Assembly (NCBI RefSeq): GCF_027923765.1
Contig: NZ_AP026709.1
Location: forward strand, 2,413,501 to 2,477,500
DNA from: Pseudodesulfovibrio nedwellii
GTDB taxonomy: Bacteria; Desulfobacterota; Desulfovibrionia; Desulfovibrionales; Desulfovibrionaceae
Direction: 5' to 3'
Length of the DNA: 64,000 nucleotides
Made by a program: the position numbers and the translations under genes. The notes beneath the pieces are model-generated. The model did not search any database, was not told the origin of the DNA, and saw only the letters and a list, made by a program, of their open reading frames with translations. Positions 8,673 to 17,713 of the stretch are shown one piece after another; within the stretch, counting starts at the first letter, position 1, and every line of letters starts with the position of its first letter.

Positions 8673-9659
8673 ATGCATTCCAATAACATAAACCCAGAAA
8701 GAACCGTTACCGACCTTTCATACAGCTTGATCACATCAGGTTATTCCACCACTGGCGTCGCCAATATCGTTCTGAATTACGCCAAAAAAATCACGGACAG
8801 CACTATTGGCTATGCGTCGGTTATTGATCCACTCACCCGAAACAATATCTGTCATACGCTCACGGGCATGATCGGCGACTCTTGCGAAATCCCTCCCAGC
8901 AAAACCGGCATTGTCTTCCCGGTCGCAACAACCGGTGAATATCCAACCCTCTGGGGCCACGCACTCAACACACGCACGCCCTTTTACAGCAACACTCCAC
9001 AAACGCATCCCGCGTCAACAGGATTGCCGTCCAACCACGTCACCATCGAACGATTTCTCTCCGTCCCTGTCATGCTGAAAGACCATCTCTGCGGACAGAT
9101 CAGTCTGGCAAACGCAACCCGTGAATATGATGATGACGATCTGGAAATCGTTTCACAAATAGCCCTGCTTTTCGCACACGCCCTGCAACGCTTCCTGCTG
9201 GAAGACTCTCCCACTTTGAATATTCCGACGGAACAGCCCCTTGTTCAAAAAGAAACACCTTTCAAAAATACGGACACGGTAGAGGAACGGCCCCATAACA
9301 TTCAAACGACCATCAAAAACAATCTCAAGCGGCTGACCACCCCGTACATAGAACAATTGATGCAGACCGAGCTGACCAGCACCCAACAATTCCTGCTCGA
9401 AAAATTGCAGGAAAATCTGGAAGGATGTGCATCGTCGCTCCTTTCTCATACACGGCTCCTGAATGTCACGTTCACGCCTCAAGAATTTCAGGTCGCGGTA
9501 CTGATCAAGTCCGGCCTAAAAACAAAAGAGATATCAGACCAACTCGATATCTCCATCAATGCCATCAACTTCCACCGCAAAAACATCCGCAAAAAGTTGT
9601 CCATCAGCAACAAGCAAGTCAACCTGCAAACCTACCTGCTTTCCCTCGAAGAATGGTAG
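8673..9659 (+). CDS. GAF-LuxR family transcriptional regulator
   Basis: A 328-residue regulator. The N-terminal part (about 10-170) resembles a GAF ligand-sensing domain; a helical linker follows (about 195-255), then a LuxR-type helix-turn-helix (about 263-325) with segments such as TKEISDQLDIS and HRKNIRKKL. It lacks a receiver domain, so it likely responds to a small molecule directly. The aldehyde oxidoreductase gene starts 105 bp downstream on the same strand, making it the best candidate target. A GAGGAGC ribosome site precedes the start. Confidence 0.88.
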   Translation: MHSNNINPERTVTDLSYSLITSGYSTTGVANIVLNYAKKITDSTIGYASVIDPLTRNNICHTLTGMIGDSCEIPPSKTGIVFPVATTGEYPTLWGHALNTRTPFYSNTPQTHPASTGLPSNHVTIERFLSVPVMLKDHLCGQISLANATREYDDDDLEIVSQIALLFAHALQRFLLEDSPTLNIPTEQPLVQKETPFKNTDTVEERPHNIQTTIKNNLKRLTTPYIEQLMQTELTSTQQFLLEKLQENLEGCASSLLSHTRLLNVTFTPQEFQVAVLIKSGLKTKEISDQLDISINAINFHRKNIRKKLSISNKQVNLQTYLLSLEEW

Positions 9660-9674
9660 GAGGAGACTACCAAT

Positions 9675-9760
9675 CAACTCCTATTCATTCCCATTGTTCT
9701 CCCCCTAATACTCTCTATACTTCAGCATATCGAAGACTCACACTAACTTGATAGGAGTTG
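9675..9760 (+). promoter_or_regulatory. long-range inverted repeat covering the mop ribosome site
   Basis: CAACTCCTAT at 9675-9684 is exactly complementary to ATAGGAGTTG at 9751-9760, and the latter contains the AGGAG ribosome site of mop. In any transcript that begins upstream of 9675, including read-through from the LuxR gene, the pairing would hide the ribosome site. Transcripts that start inside the interval would escape it. Confidence 0.35.
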
Positions 9761-9764
9761 TGGT

Positions 9765-12485
9765 ATGCTAAGTAAAACCCTGATTGTAAACGGGATTGCC
9801 AGAGACATCGTTGCTGACGGAGAGACGACACTTGCTGATATCCTGCGCAAGAATCTGTCCCTGACCGGCACCAAAGTAGGTTGTGACACAGGCCATTGCG
9901 GAGCGTGCAGTGTCATCGTTGACACTAAGCTCATTCGTTCCTGCTCATACAAGTTCAAGCGGCTCAAACAGCACGCCACAATCACCACCATCGAGGGTGT
10001 CGGCACACCAGACAACCTGCACCCCTTGCAACTCGCCTGGATTCTCCACGGCGGTGCCCAGTGTGGATTCTGTACTCCCGGATTCATCGTCTCTGCCAAA
10101 GCGCTTTTGGACCTGAACCCCAACCCGACCCGCGAAGATGTCCGCGATTGGTTTCAAAAGCACAAAAATGCCTGCCGTTGTACGGGCTACAAACAACTCA
10201 CCGATTCTGTCATGGACGCGGCAGCCGTCATGCGCGGAGACAAGGATATCAAAACTCTGTCATGGGAAATGCCCGAAGATCAACGCATTTGGGGGACTCG
10301 CTATCCCAAGCCGTCTGCCGTGGCCAGAGTCACTGGCATGACCGACTTCGGTGCGGATAAGATTCTCAAGATGCCTGAAGACACCTTGCATATGGCACTG
10401 GTTCAGGCGGAAGTCTCTCACGCAAACATCATCTCCATCGACACCACTGAGGCTGAAAAAATGGAAGGCGTGTTCAAGGTTGTCACGCACAAGGATGTAC
10501 CGGGCAAAAATCGCATCACCGGATTGATCACCTTCCCCACCAATAAGGGAGACGGTTGGGATCGTCCCATTCTCTGTGACGAAAAAGTTTTTCAGTATGG
10601 CGATGCTCTTGCCATTGTCTGCGCAGACACAGAAGCACATGCAAAAGCCGCAGTCTCCAAGGTCAAAGTCGAACTTGAACAACTACCGGAATACATGAAC
10701 GCACCGGCAGCCATGGATGATAACGCCATGGAGATTCACCCTGGCACACCGAATATCTATTTTGAACAGACTGTCAAAAAGGGTGAGGACACCCAAAACA
10801 TCTTTGAAAAAGCACCGGTCGTAGTTGAGGACGATTTCTACACTCAACGTCAGCCCCACATGCCTATTGAGCCAGATGTCGGGTTTGCCTACTTTGATGA
10901 CGAAGAGCGTCTGGTCGTCCATTCCAAATCCGTTGGCCTCTACCTGCATCACGCCATGGTTGCCCCCGGTATCGGCATCGAGGCAGACAAACTCGTCTTG
11001 GTTCAAAACCCCGCTGGCGGCACTTTCGGATACAAATTCAACCCGACCATGGAAGCACTGCTCGGTGTCGCGGCGCTGGCAACGAAACGGCCTGTGGCTC
11101 TCTGTTATAGTTATGTGCAGCAACAGATTTATACAGGTAAACGCTCCCCCTGGTTCTCCCATCTCAAATTAGCCGCAGACACGTCTGGCAAACTACTCGC
11201 CATGGATAGCGACTGGACTGTAGATCATGGTCCATACTCGGAATTTGGAGATCTGTTGACCCTGCGAGGCGCTCAGTTCATCGGTTCGGGCTACAACATT
11301 CCCAGCATCAACGGCATCGGCCGCTGTGTTGCCACCAACCATGCTTGGGGTGCCGCCTTCCGTGGTTTCGGTGCCCCCGAAGGGGAATTCGGCTCCGAAG
11401 TTCTCATGGACGAACTGGCAGAAAAACTCGGCATGGACCCACTCGAACTACGCTACGCCAACGTCTATAGAAAAGGGTCCACAACCCCCACAGGCCAAGA
11501 ACCTGAAGTTTATTCACTGCCTGAAATGATCGACATCCTGCGCCCGATATACAAGGAAGCGCAGGCAAAGGCCTCAGCCAACTCTACGGAGATGGTCAAA
11601 CACGGTGTAGGCGTTTCCATTGGCATCATCTGCGCAGGACTGGACGGCCCGGACCATGGTTCTGCGGACATCGAATTGAACGAAGACAACACCGTCACCC
11701 TTTACACAACGTGGGAAGATCATGGACAAGGCGCAGATAGCGGCACGACATGCACGGCACACGAAGCTTTACGGCCGCTCAAACTCATGCCGGAAGATAT
11801 CCGTCTCGTTTTGAACGACACAGGACGTTGTCCTGACGGTGGCCCTGCTGGCGGCAGTCGTTCTCAGGTCATTGTCGGAAACGCAATCGTCGATGCATGT
11901 AAAAAACTGTTGGCAGGCCTAAAAACTGACGACGGAGCTTTCCGCACCTATGACCAAATGGTAGAGGAAGGCCTTCCTCTTCGATACAGCGGTTCATGGA
12001 CCGCTCCAGCCGAAGCCTGCGGCCTCGACGGACAGGGAAACCCCTTTGTCTTCTATATGTATGGTCTGTTCATGGCCGAAGTGGCTGTCACATTAGAGAC
12101 CGGCGTCACGGAAGTTGAAAAGATGACACTGGTCGCAGACATCGGCACCGTAGGTAACAAGCTCATCGTCGATGGTCAGATGTACGGCGGCATTGCACAA
12201 GGTATCGGCATGGCCCTGTTCGAAGACTTCGAGGACATCAAGAAGCATTCGACAATGCTCGGAGCTGGTTTCCCCTACATCAAACAAATCCCGGACGATA
12301 TGGACCTGATCTACGTGGAAACGCCTCGCAAAGAAGGACCTTTTGGCGCATCAGGCGTAGGAGAACTTCCTCTGACCACGCCTCATGCCGCAGTCATCAA
12401 CGCCATCACTCAGGCATGTGGTGTCCGCATCACCAAACTTCCAGCCCGACCTGAAAAAGTCCTTGCCGCATTGAAGAATCAATAA
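9765..12485 (+). CDS. mop: molybdenum aldehyde oxidoreductase (xanthine oxidase family)
   Basis: A 906-residue enzyme, almost exactly the length of D. gigas Mop and alike throughout, as far as I recall that sequence. It oxidises aldehydes to carboxylic acids at a molybdopterin cytosine dinucleotide centre. The N-terminal plant-type [2Fe-2S] domain has Cys40, 45, 48 and 60; the second [2Fe-2S] domain has its Cys pairs in CGFC and CRC (about 100-139). The molybdenum domains follow, with the catalytic glutamate in GASGVGELPLT near the C-terminus. There is no signal peptide, so it acts in the cytoplasm. A molybdopterin-binding gene follows 68 bp downstream. Confidence 0.96.
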   Translation: MLSKTLIVNGIARDIVADGETTLADILRKNLSLTGTKVGCDTGHCGACSVIVDTKLIRSCSYKFKRLKQHATITTIEGVGTPDNLHPLQLAWILHGGAQCGFCTPGFIVSAKALLDLNPNPTREDVRDWFQKHKNACRCTGYKQLTDSVMDAAAVMRGDKDIKTLSWEMPEDQRIWGTRYPKPSAVARVTGMTDFGADKILKMPEDTLHMALVQAEVSHANIISIDTTEAEKMEGVFKVVTHKDVPGKNRITGLITFPTNKGDGWDRPILCDEKVFQYGDALAIVCADTEAHAKAAVSKVKVELEQLPEYMNAPAAMDDNAMEIHPGTPNIYFEQTVKKGEDTQNIFEKAPVVVEDDFYTQRQPHMPIEPDVGFAYFDDEERLVVHSKSVGLYLHHAMVAPGIGIEADKLVLVQNPAGGTFGYKFNPTMEALLGVAALATKRPVALCYSYVQQQIYTGKRSPWFSHLKLAADTSGKLLAMDSDWTVDHGPYSEFGDLLTLRGAQFIGSGYNIPSINGIGRCVATNHAWGAAFRGFGAPEGEFGSEVLMDELAEKLGMDPLELRYANVYRKGSTTPTGQEPEVYSLPEMIDILRPIYKEAQAKASANSTEMVKHGVGVSIGIICAGLDGPDHGSADIELNEDNTVTLYTTWEDHGQGADSGTTCTAHEALRPLKLMPEDIRLVLNDTGRCPDGGPAGGSRSQVIVGNAIVDACKKLLAGLKTDDGAFRTYDQMVEEGLPLRYSGSWTAPAEACGLDGQGNPFVFYMYGLFMAEVAVTLETGVTEVEKMTLVADIGTVGNKLIVDGQMYGGIAQGIGMALFEDFEDIKKHSTMLGAGFPYIKQIPDDMDLIYVETPRKEGPFGASGVGELPLTTPHAAVINAITQACGVRITKLPARPEKVLAALKNQ

Positions 12486-12500
12486 GCATCACTGCCAACA

Positions 12501-12527
12501 GGGAGGGGTATCAACAATGCCCCTCCC
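12501..12527 (+). repeat. intercistronic GC-rich hairpin between mop and next gene
   Basis: GGGAGGGG pairs with CCCCTCCC across an 11-nt loop. No T-run follows, so this is more likely an mRNA-stability or processing hairpin, or a weak attenuator, than a full terminator. Confidence 0.55.
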
Positions 12528-12553
12528 TCCATAAAACACGAGGTTATTGACTC

Positions 12554-13570
12554 ATGAAAACTGTCCCTGTTCAAAAAGCCATCGGCATGGTCCTATGTCA
12601 TGACATGACACAAATTATACCCGGTGAAATCAAGGAACCAGCTTTCAAAAAAGGCCATGTCATTGCTGAAGAAGACATCGCCAAACTTTTGGAGATAGGC
12701 AAAGAGCACATCTATGTGCTCAACATGGAAAAAGGACACATCCACGAAAACGAAGCAGCGGAACGCATTGCCAAAGCTGCAACCGGACCGGGGATCACTC
12801 TTTCAAATGTCAGCGAAGGAAGGATAAACTTCATCGCTTCACCCGGTCTGCTCGATATCAACACCGAAGCCCTGAACCGCATCAACTCCATTGAAGAAGT
12901 CGTTCTTGCCACCATGCACGATGGTCAGCAGGTCACGGAATCACATCCCGTTGCCGGGACACGAGTGGTCCCGCTGGTCATTGATGAAAAGAAAATAGAA
13001 CAGGTTGAAGCGATCTGTGCCGAGTACCCATATGTGGTCGGTATTCGTCCATTCCAACATCACAACGTGGGGCTGGTGACGACAGGGAGCGAAGTCTATC
13101 ACGGACGCATTACGGACAAATTCGGTCCAGTCATCCAAAAGAAATTTTCCACACTCGGCTCCTCAGTCATGGACCAGCGTCTGACCTCCGACGATCCATC
13201 CATGACCCGTGACGCCATTCTCGCCTTCATTGCCGAAGGCGCTGAAATGGTCGTGGTAACTGGTGGCATGTCCGTGGACCCGGATGACCAGACACCTACA
13301 GCCATTCGAGCAACAGGAGCCGATGTCGTCACATACGGCTCCCCAACATTCCCCGGCGTCATGTTCATGCTGGCAATCAGGGACGACGTGCCCATTCTGG
13401 GCTTGCCCGGATGTGTCATGTATTACCGGGCATCCATTTTCGATCTCGTAGTTCCTCGTCTCCTGGCCGGAGAAGATGTCACGCGAGAAACAATCGTTGG
13501 CATGGGGCACGGCGGCTTCTGCGCAGGCTGTGACGTTTGCCGGTATCCTACCTGCCCCTTTGGCAAATAA
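12554..13570 (+). CDS. molybdopterin-binding protein (MoeA/MoaB-like domain)
   Basis: A 338-residue protein whose C-terminal half (about 170-310) is a molybdopterin-binding fold: a TTGSEVYHGRI segment, then VVTGGMSVDPDD and a LPGCVMYY motif typical of MoeA/CinA-type domains. The N-terminal half is less clear. The last 18 residues carry four cysteines (CAGCDVCRYPTC), a possible metal or Fe-S site. Lying just downstream of mop, it probably helps cofactor insertion or modification for that enzyme. It is shorter than classical MoeA, so I do not assign a symbol. Confidence 0.82.
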   Translation: MKTVPVQKAIGMVLCHDMTQIIPGEIKEPAFKKGHVIAEEDIAKLLEIGKEHIYVLNMEKGHIHENEAAERIAKAATGPGITLSNVSEGRINFIASPGLLDINTEALNRINSIEEVVLATMHDGQQVTESHPVAGTRVVPLVIDEKKIEQVEAICAEYPYVVGIRPFQHHNVGLVTTGSEVYHGRITDKFGPVIQKKFSTLGSSVMDQRLTSDDPSMTRDAILAFIAEGAEMVVVTGGMSVDPDDQTPTAIRATGADVVTYGSPTFPGVMFMLAIRDDVPILGLPGCVMYYRASIFDLVVPRLLAGEDVTRETIVGMGHGGFCAGCDVCRYPTCPFGK

Positions 13571-13615
13571 CATTGAACTTGTGCTCTATTCACTCTTCCC
13601 TGAAACAAAAAAAGA

Positions 13616-13640
13616 CCGACCAACAATATTTGTTGGTCGG
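13616..13640 (-). terminator. bidirectional terminator between convergent operons
   Basis: An 11-bp stem (CCGACCAACAA and its complement) with a 3-nt loop. On the minus strand it is followed by a T-rich run (TCTTTTTTTGTTT), so it best terminates the molybdoenzyme operon; it may also stop mop-operon transcripts. Confidence 0.85.
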
Positions 13641-13660
13641 CCTTATGAATTTGATATGTA

Positions 13661-14215
13661 TTAAGCGTTTTTGACGTAAATGATGGACTGGGTGCTCATT
13701 TTCTTGATCACCTGTTTGCCCTTGGCCTCGGCCTGCATCAAGAGAATTTCCTTTTCGCCGAAACTGAGTGCGCCTGTCAGACAGACGTCAACACAGACCG
13801 GGTCCAAACCGTGGGTCACACGATCATAACAAAGATTGCACTTGTGTGCGTAATTCTCTTCCTTGTTGAACTGAATAACGTTGTAAGGACACTTTTCGAT
13901 ACATTCGCCACAACCGGTACACTTCTCCGTATCGATAAGCACGATGCCGGTCTGTGGGTCCTTGGATATAGCGTCGTATTCACACGCCTTGGCACATGGA
14001 TACTTCTTACAATGCTGACACATGACGACCCAATAGTCTTCACGCAATTCAGGATAGGTTCCTTCCAACTTACTTTCCACCCGAAGATAATTGGCCATGG
14101 CTCCGGGTTGATCATTCTCGTGGTCGATTATTTCATGATGATTCCGGCAAGCCACGATACAGGTTTTGCAACCGATACAGCGGTCCAGATCCACCATTAT
14201 GCTGAGTTGTCTCAT
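13661..14215 (-). CDS. 4x[4Fe-4S] ferredoxin-type electron-transfer subunit
   Basis: A 184-residue iron-sulfur protein of the DmsB/NrfC/PhsB class. Four cysteine groups are visible: CIGCKTCIVAC, CQHCKKYPCAKAC, CTGCGECIEKC, and a last group split between CNLC and CVDVC. It shuttles electrons for the molybdopterin oxidoreductase encoded 12 bp upstream. Like that subunit, it has no signal peptide, so the complex should be cytoplasmic. It is the last gene of the operon, before a terminator. Confidence 0.93.
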   Translation of the reverse strand: MRQLSIMVDLDRCIGCKTCIVACRNHHEIIDHENDQPGAMANYLRVESKLEGTYPELREDYWVVMCQHCKKYPCAKACEYDAISKDPQTGIVLIDTEKCTGCGECIEKCPYNVIQFNKEENYAHKCNLCYDRVTHGLDPVCVDVCLTGALSFGEKEILLMQAEAKGKQVIKKMSTQSIIYVKNA

Positions 14216-14227
14216 TTCTCACCCCTC

Positions 14228-16363
14228 TTATTTGTATATCTTGACTCGAGTCGAGACATGCGCCTCACCACCGCGCATATCTTGTTCGTCCAGCGTGGAG
14301 CCTGCATCGGCAATCAATTCATTATCGCTGATCCATTTGCCGCGAGATGCCACTTTGCCCATGGTCTGACCAAATCCATGAATGATACCTGCGCAACCAG
14401 GAACAATTTTTTCAGTCAGCATGACAGGGACCTCAACAGAACCTGTACCTGATGCCATGGTCACGGTATCGCCATCAACAATACCGAGTTTTTTCGCATC
14501 AAGAGGGTTCAGGAGACAGGGGTTAGCGTCGAGACCGGATACGGGGTCACGAAGCTGTGCGTTATTCTGGGACCATGCGCCGGTATTATTCAGAAAAATA
14601 GTCCTGAAATTAACAAGAATGAATGGGAATTCATCTTCGCCGCGACGATATTCCAGCGGCAATTCGGGGCTGGGCCACTTCTGACCGATATCCTCATACA
14701 TCTGCCATTCCAACTCGATTTTGCCGGATGGCGTATTAAACTTGCCGTCATCTTCATATTTACGGAAACCAACAGCGCCCGGAGACCAAAGGCCACCGTT
14801 CTCCTGTAATTCCTTGACGGACATACCCACACCGGACAATTCGATGTCGTAATATTCTACATCATCCTTGAAGGCGAAGTACTCGGGGAACATGCGCTGA
14901 CCAAGCTCGATAAAAACACGGTTGGCATGACGGGACTCGCCGATGGGCTTGACCACGGGTTGGCACAGTGCAGCGCAATGGCCAAAGTTATACCACCATG
15001 GCATGTAGAGCAATTCCCACCGCTCAAAGTTGGTCTGATCAGGCAAAACGAGGTCGGCCCATTTCATGGTTTCGGACGGCATGATTTCGGTCACGACAAG
15101 CAGTTCCAGCTTGTAGTCACCATTCTCGTCCTTCATGGTCACGGCCTTGCGCCATTCGCCTGACCCCATTTCGGACAGAGCCGGGTTGCACTCCGAGGCA
15201 AAGAAGACTTTGAGGGTGTCGTCCTTGATGGCCTGTGCCGCATACCACGTCGGTTGCAAAAAGAAGTTGTAATTATCGAATTTTTCCCTGTTGTTACCCG
15301 ACCGATGGTAGCCAAGTTCCGTGACGTCTGGTGCCGAAGGAACAGGTTCAACCGGTGCCATGGGTGCGATCTCGGGCAGCGGCTGGCCGCCGGGGTTATC
15401 CAAATTGCCGGTAATGACAAGGAAAATGGTCCAGGCGTGACCCCAATCCATGGCGTTCCCGTACATGATGGATTTGAACGCGTCGATACACGCACTGGGA
15501 GCATCGGCAACCATCTTGGCAAGCTTGATGATATCCTCGACCGGGACATCACAGATTTTGCTCATGGCTTCCGGCGTCTTGTCCTTGATGTATGCCATCA
15601 GGCCGTCCATGTCGCCTTCACGAACCCACTTGTCACAGAACTTCTTATCATGCAGATCATTCAGCAACAGGTAGTTACAGACACCCAAAAACAGAGATGC
15701 ATCGCCACCCGGCTTGATGGGAATCCACCAATCCGCCTTGGAAGCTTCCGTACGATAGATTGGATCGATGACAATGAGTTTGGCCCCACGCTCCTTGGCG
15801 TCGAGGATATAACCAGGAACAGCAGCATCATCCAGACAACCAAAGGGATGACGACCGGACAGGATCATCAGGCCACCCTTGGGGACCGTATGATACATCG
15901 GGGCGATGTGATGATTGGGAAAACAGCCGAACGTATGCATCATGGCCATGATTTTCCCCGAGTCACAATGGGGGAGACCCGTGGAAATGAACCCGCCGCT
16001 GGCATTCACAAAACGCCATTTGGGATCGGTCACGGAATGCGGAAACATGGAGTAGGTGAATTTGTGGGCCTCGCCACGATCACGCAGTTCGGTCAGCTTT
16101 GTTTCCATGATGTCCATGGCTTCGTCCCAAGTAATGCGCTCAAACTTTCCACTGCCGCGTTCTCCCACACGCTTCATGGGATGCTTGAGACGCTCAGACG
16201 AATACAGTGAGGTAATACCTGCCATCCCCTTGACGCAGGCCTTGCCGCGCCCACGAGGATTTCCCTTCACTTCTTTGACGACACCATTTTCTACACGCGC
16301 CAAAATGGCACATTCAGCTTTACACTGATAGCAGACAGTTGGAATCCACCCATCTTGATACAT
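14228..16363 (-). CDS. molybdopterin oxidoreductase, catalytic subunit (DMSO reductase superfamily)
   Basis: A 711-residue bis-molybdopterin guanine dinucleotide enzyme. The N-terminal [4Fe-4S] motif has Cys11, Cys14, Cys18 and Cys43, the last followed by a conserved Lys. The likely molybdenum ligand is Cys133 in LPHCDSGK, followed by TFG; it is neither selenocysteine nor serine. The cofactor-binding C-terminal barrel is present. There is no twin-arginine signal, unlike most thiosulfate, polysulfide or nitrate reductases of this group, so it works in the cytoplasm. Its partners are the ferredoxin subunit downstream and a 43-residue membrane protein and FNT channel upstream. The substrate is unknown; a small anion carried by the channel is the natural guess. 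Confidence 0.92.
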   Translation of the reverse strand: MYQDGWIPTVCYQCKAECAILARVENGVVKEVKGNPRGRGKACVKGMAGITSLYSSERLKHPMKRVGERGSGKFERITWDEAMDIMETKLTELRDRGEAHKFTYSMFPHSVTDPKWRFVNASGGFISTGLPHCDSGKIMAMMHTFGCFPNHHIAPMYHTVPKGGLMILSGRHPFGCLDDAAVPGYILDAKERGAKLIVIDPIYRTEASKADWWIPIKPGGDASLFLGVCNYLLLNDLHDKKFCDKWVREGDMDGLMAYIKDKTPEAMSKICDVPVEDIIKLAKMVADAPSACIDAFKSIMYGNAMDWGHAWTIFLVITGNLDNPGGQPLPEIAPMAPVEPVPSAPDVTELGYHRSGNNREKFDNYNFFLQPTWYAAQAIKDDTLKVFFASECNPALSEMGSGEWRKAVTMKDENGDYKLELLVVTEIMPSETMKWADLVLPDQTNFERWELLYMPWWYNFGHCAALCQPVVKPIGESRHANRVFIELGQRMFPEYFAFKDDVEYYDIELSGVGMSVKELQENGGLWSPGAVGFRKYEDDGKFNTPSGKIELEWQMYEDIGQKWPSPELPLEYRRGEDEFPFILVNFRTIFLNNTGAWSQNNAQLRDPVSGLDANPCLLNPLDAKKLGIVDGDTVTMASGTGSVEVPVMLTEKIVPGCAGIIHGFGQTMGKVASRGKWISDNELIADAGSTLDEQDMRGGEAHVSTRVKIYK

Positions 16364-16402
16364 AACGTTCTCCTGTTGTTATCGCAGAAAACACATTTTC
16401 AT

Positions 16403-16534
16403 TTACTTTTTATGACTATCTTCTTTAAAGCGGTATTTTTTTCTATACGCATTCCCGATGATCCAAATAAAAGCCCATACAGCTATAAAGACGCCCCAAA
16501 TTAACGGATTGAAAGGACTGTAATCGAAGTTCAT
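16403..16534 (-). CDS. 43-residue single-pass membrane protein
   Basis: A small gene between the channel and the molybdoenzyme. The ATG at 16534 follows AAGGAGGTGGA, a near-ideal ribosome site, and overlaps the stop codon of the channel gene as ATGA, so the two are translationally coupled. The product has a short N-terminus, one hydrophobic helix (about residues 11-28, rich in Trp, Ile and Val) and a basic Lys/Arg tail that should stay in the cytoplasm. It ends at 16403 with TAA. It might anchor the soluble molybdoenzyme at the channel. I recognise no family. Confidence 0.8.
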   Translation of the reverse strand: MNFDYSPFNPLIWGVFIAVWAFIWIIGNAYRKKYRFKEDSHKK

Positions 16535-17433
16535 TCCACCTCCTTAAGTTCCCCGTCGGCAGCCATGAGTTCATGACGTTTGCGGTACAAATCCTTGAGT
16601 TTGAGAGGATCTGCCACCAACTGGAACACGACCGCCACGAAAAGCGTTCCACCAATGGCATTACCCATGACCGTAAAGAGTTGATTATGCGCCCAACCAA
16701 ACTTGCCGAACCCCCAGTGCATCAGCACTGGAACGACGTTGTTCATACCGGAAACGGCCTCAACCCACATGTCTTGTTGGAAAAGCGGCACGGCCAAAAA
16801 ACCGATGTTCGCTATACAGTGTTCATTCATTCCTGCCACAAATGCCAGAGGGCCATATGCAGTCAGGACGATCTTGCTCATGTCGTCATTAGTTTTCATG
16901 AAAAGGATAGCTGCGGATTGCAGGGTCCAAGTACAAATTATACCCATGACAAAGATTTCCATGGCGGTCTCGCCGGTCTTTGCCAAGCCAATTTCATGGG
17001 CTCGCATAAGCCAAGGCAAAGCGTGATAACCGCCGCCTTTACTCATAATCCACATGAACGTCATGGAGCCGACGAAATTACCAATATACCCCACAAAAAC
17101 ACCACAGACGAACTGTCGCCAAGTGATGCGATCCTGGAACACTCCAACCAACCCATAGGCCATATCTGCAGTGACAAGCGTCATGCCGCTAAACATGATG
17201 ATGACCAACGAAAACATGAACACGAGTCCCATGAGCAGATTGGCCAAGCCCGGTGCCAGATTGCTCGGCACTCCGGCAGAAACAGCCAATGCCAGCATAG
17301 CGCCAAAGCAAACAAATGCCCCTCCCGCAAATGCGGATATGGAAAAGGCCAACGGCCTTTCCCGAAGCATTCCCCACTTCTTGTCGCACACGTCTGCGAC
17401 TTCCATCAGATGTTTTTCAGAACTCAAAGGCAT
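16531..17433 (-). CDS. formate/nitrite transporter (FNT) family channel
   Basis: A 300-residue membrane protein with six helices and the FNT half-repeat pattern. A NEHCIAN segment carries the central histidine that gates the family's pore, and GNFVG and MGNAIGG match the two broken-helix loops. FNT members pass small monovalent anions such as formate, nitrite or hydrosulfide; the sequence alone does not say which. I chose the ATG at 17433 (GGGAG six bases upstream), which aligns with usual FNT N-termini; an in-frame ATG at 17508 would add 25 residues. It is the first gene of the molybdoenzyme operon, 280 bp downstream of the sigma-factor fusion gene. Confidence 0.88.
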   Translation of the reverse strand: MPLSSEKHLMEVADVCDKKWGMLRERPLAFSISAFAGGAFVCFGAMLALAVSAGVPSNLAPGLANLLMGLVFMFSLVIIMFSGMTLVTADMAYGLVGVFQDRITWRQFVCGVFVGYIGNFVGSMTFMWIMSKGGGYHALPWLMRAHEIGLAKTGETAMEIFVMGIICTWTLQSAAILFMKTNDDMSKIVLTAYGPLAFVAGMNEHCIANIGFLAVPLFQQDMWVEAVSGMNNVVPVLMHWGFGKFGWAHNQLFTVMGNAIGGTLFVAVVFQLVADPLKLKDLYRKRHELMAADGELKEVE

Positions 17434-17713
17434 CCAATTCTCCCATTCGATAAAATGCGCCTCTGATACAAGAACGCATCCCTTCACTCTCTCCGCAATC
17501 GCTTGCATGGTTATCCTATCTTTCCACCAGCCAGCGCCGTGCACTGCGCGCAGACGTTTTTGCCGTCCACACAAATAAGAGCCATGAGCACAGGAAAAAG
17601 TTACCTGTATAAGGAGAAAATATGAAGTTTTTATAAAAAAACAAACAAAAAAGAGGTGTTGGAAAATATCTTTTTTTGAAGGGCAGGCTCGAAAAGAAAA
17701 GAATGATCTCTCT

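Noticed and set aside
15254-16210. 318-residue frame antisense to the molybdopterin oxidoreductase
   Set aside because: A shadow of a strongly supported gene, with no recognisable product.
14228-16363. Calling the molybdoenzyme a formate dehydrogenase because an FNT gene is adjacent
   Set aside because: The active-site region lacks the usual formate dehydrogenase pattern, and FNT members also carry nitrite and hydrosulfide.
17622-17636. Four-residue frame with a good AAGGAG site upstream (plus strand)
   Set aside because: Far too short to support as a gene; probably chance in an AT-rich stretch.
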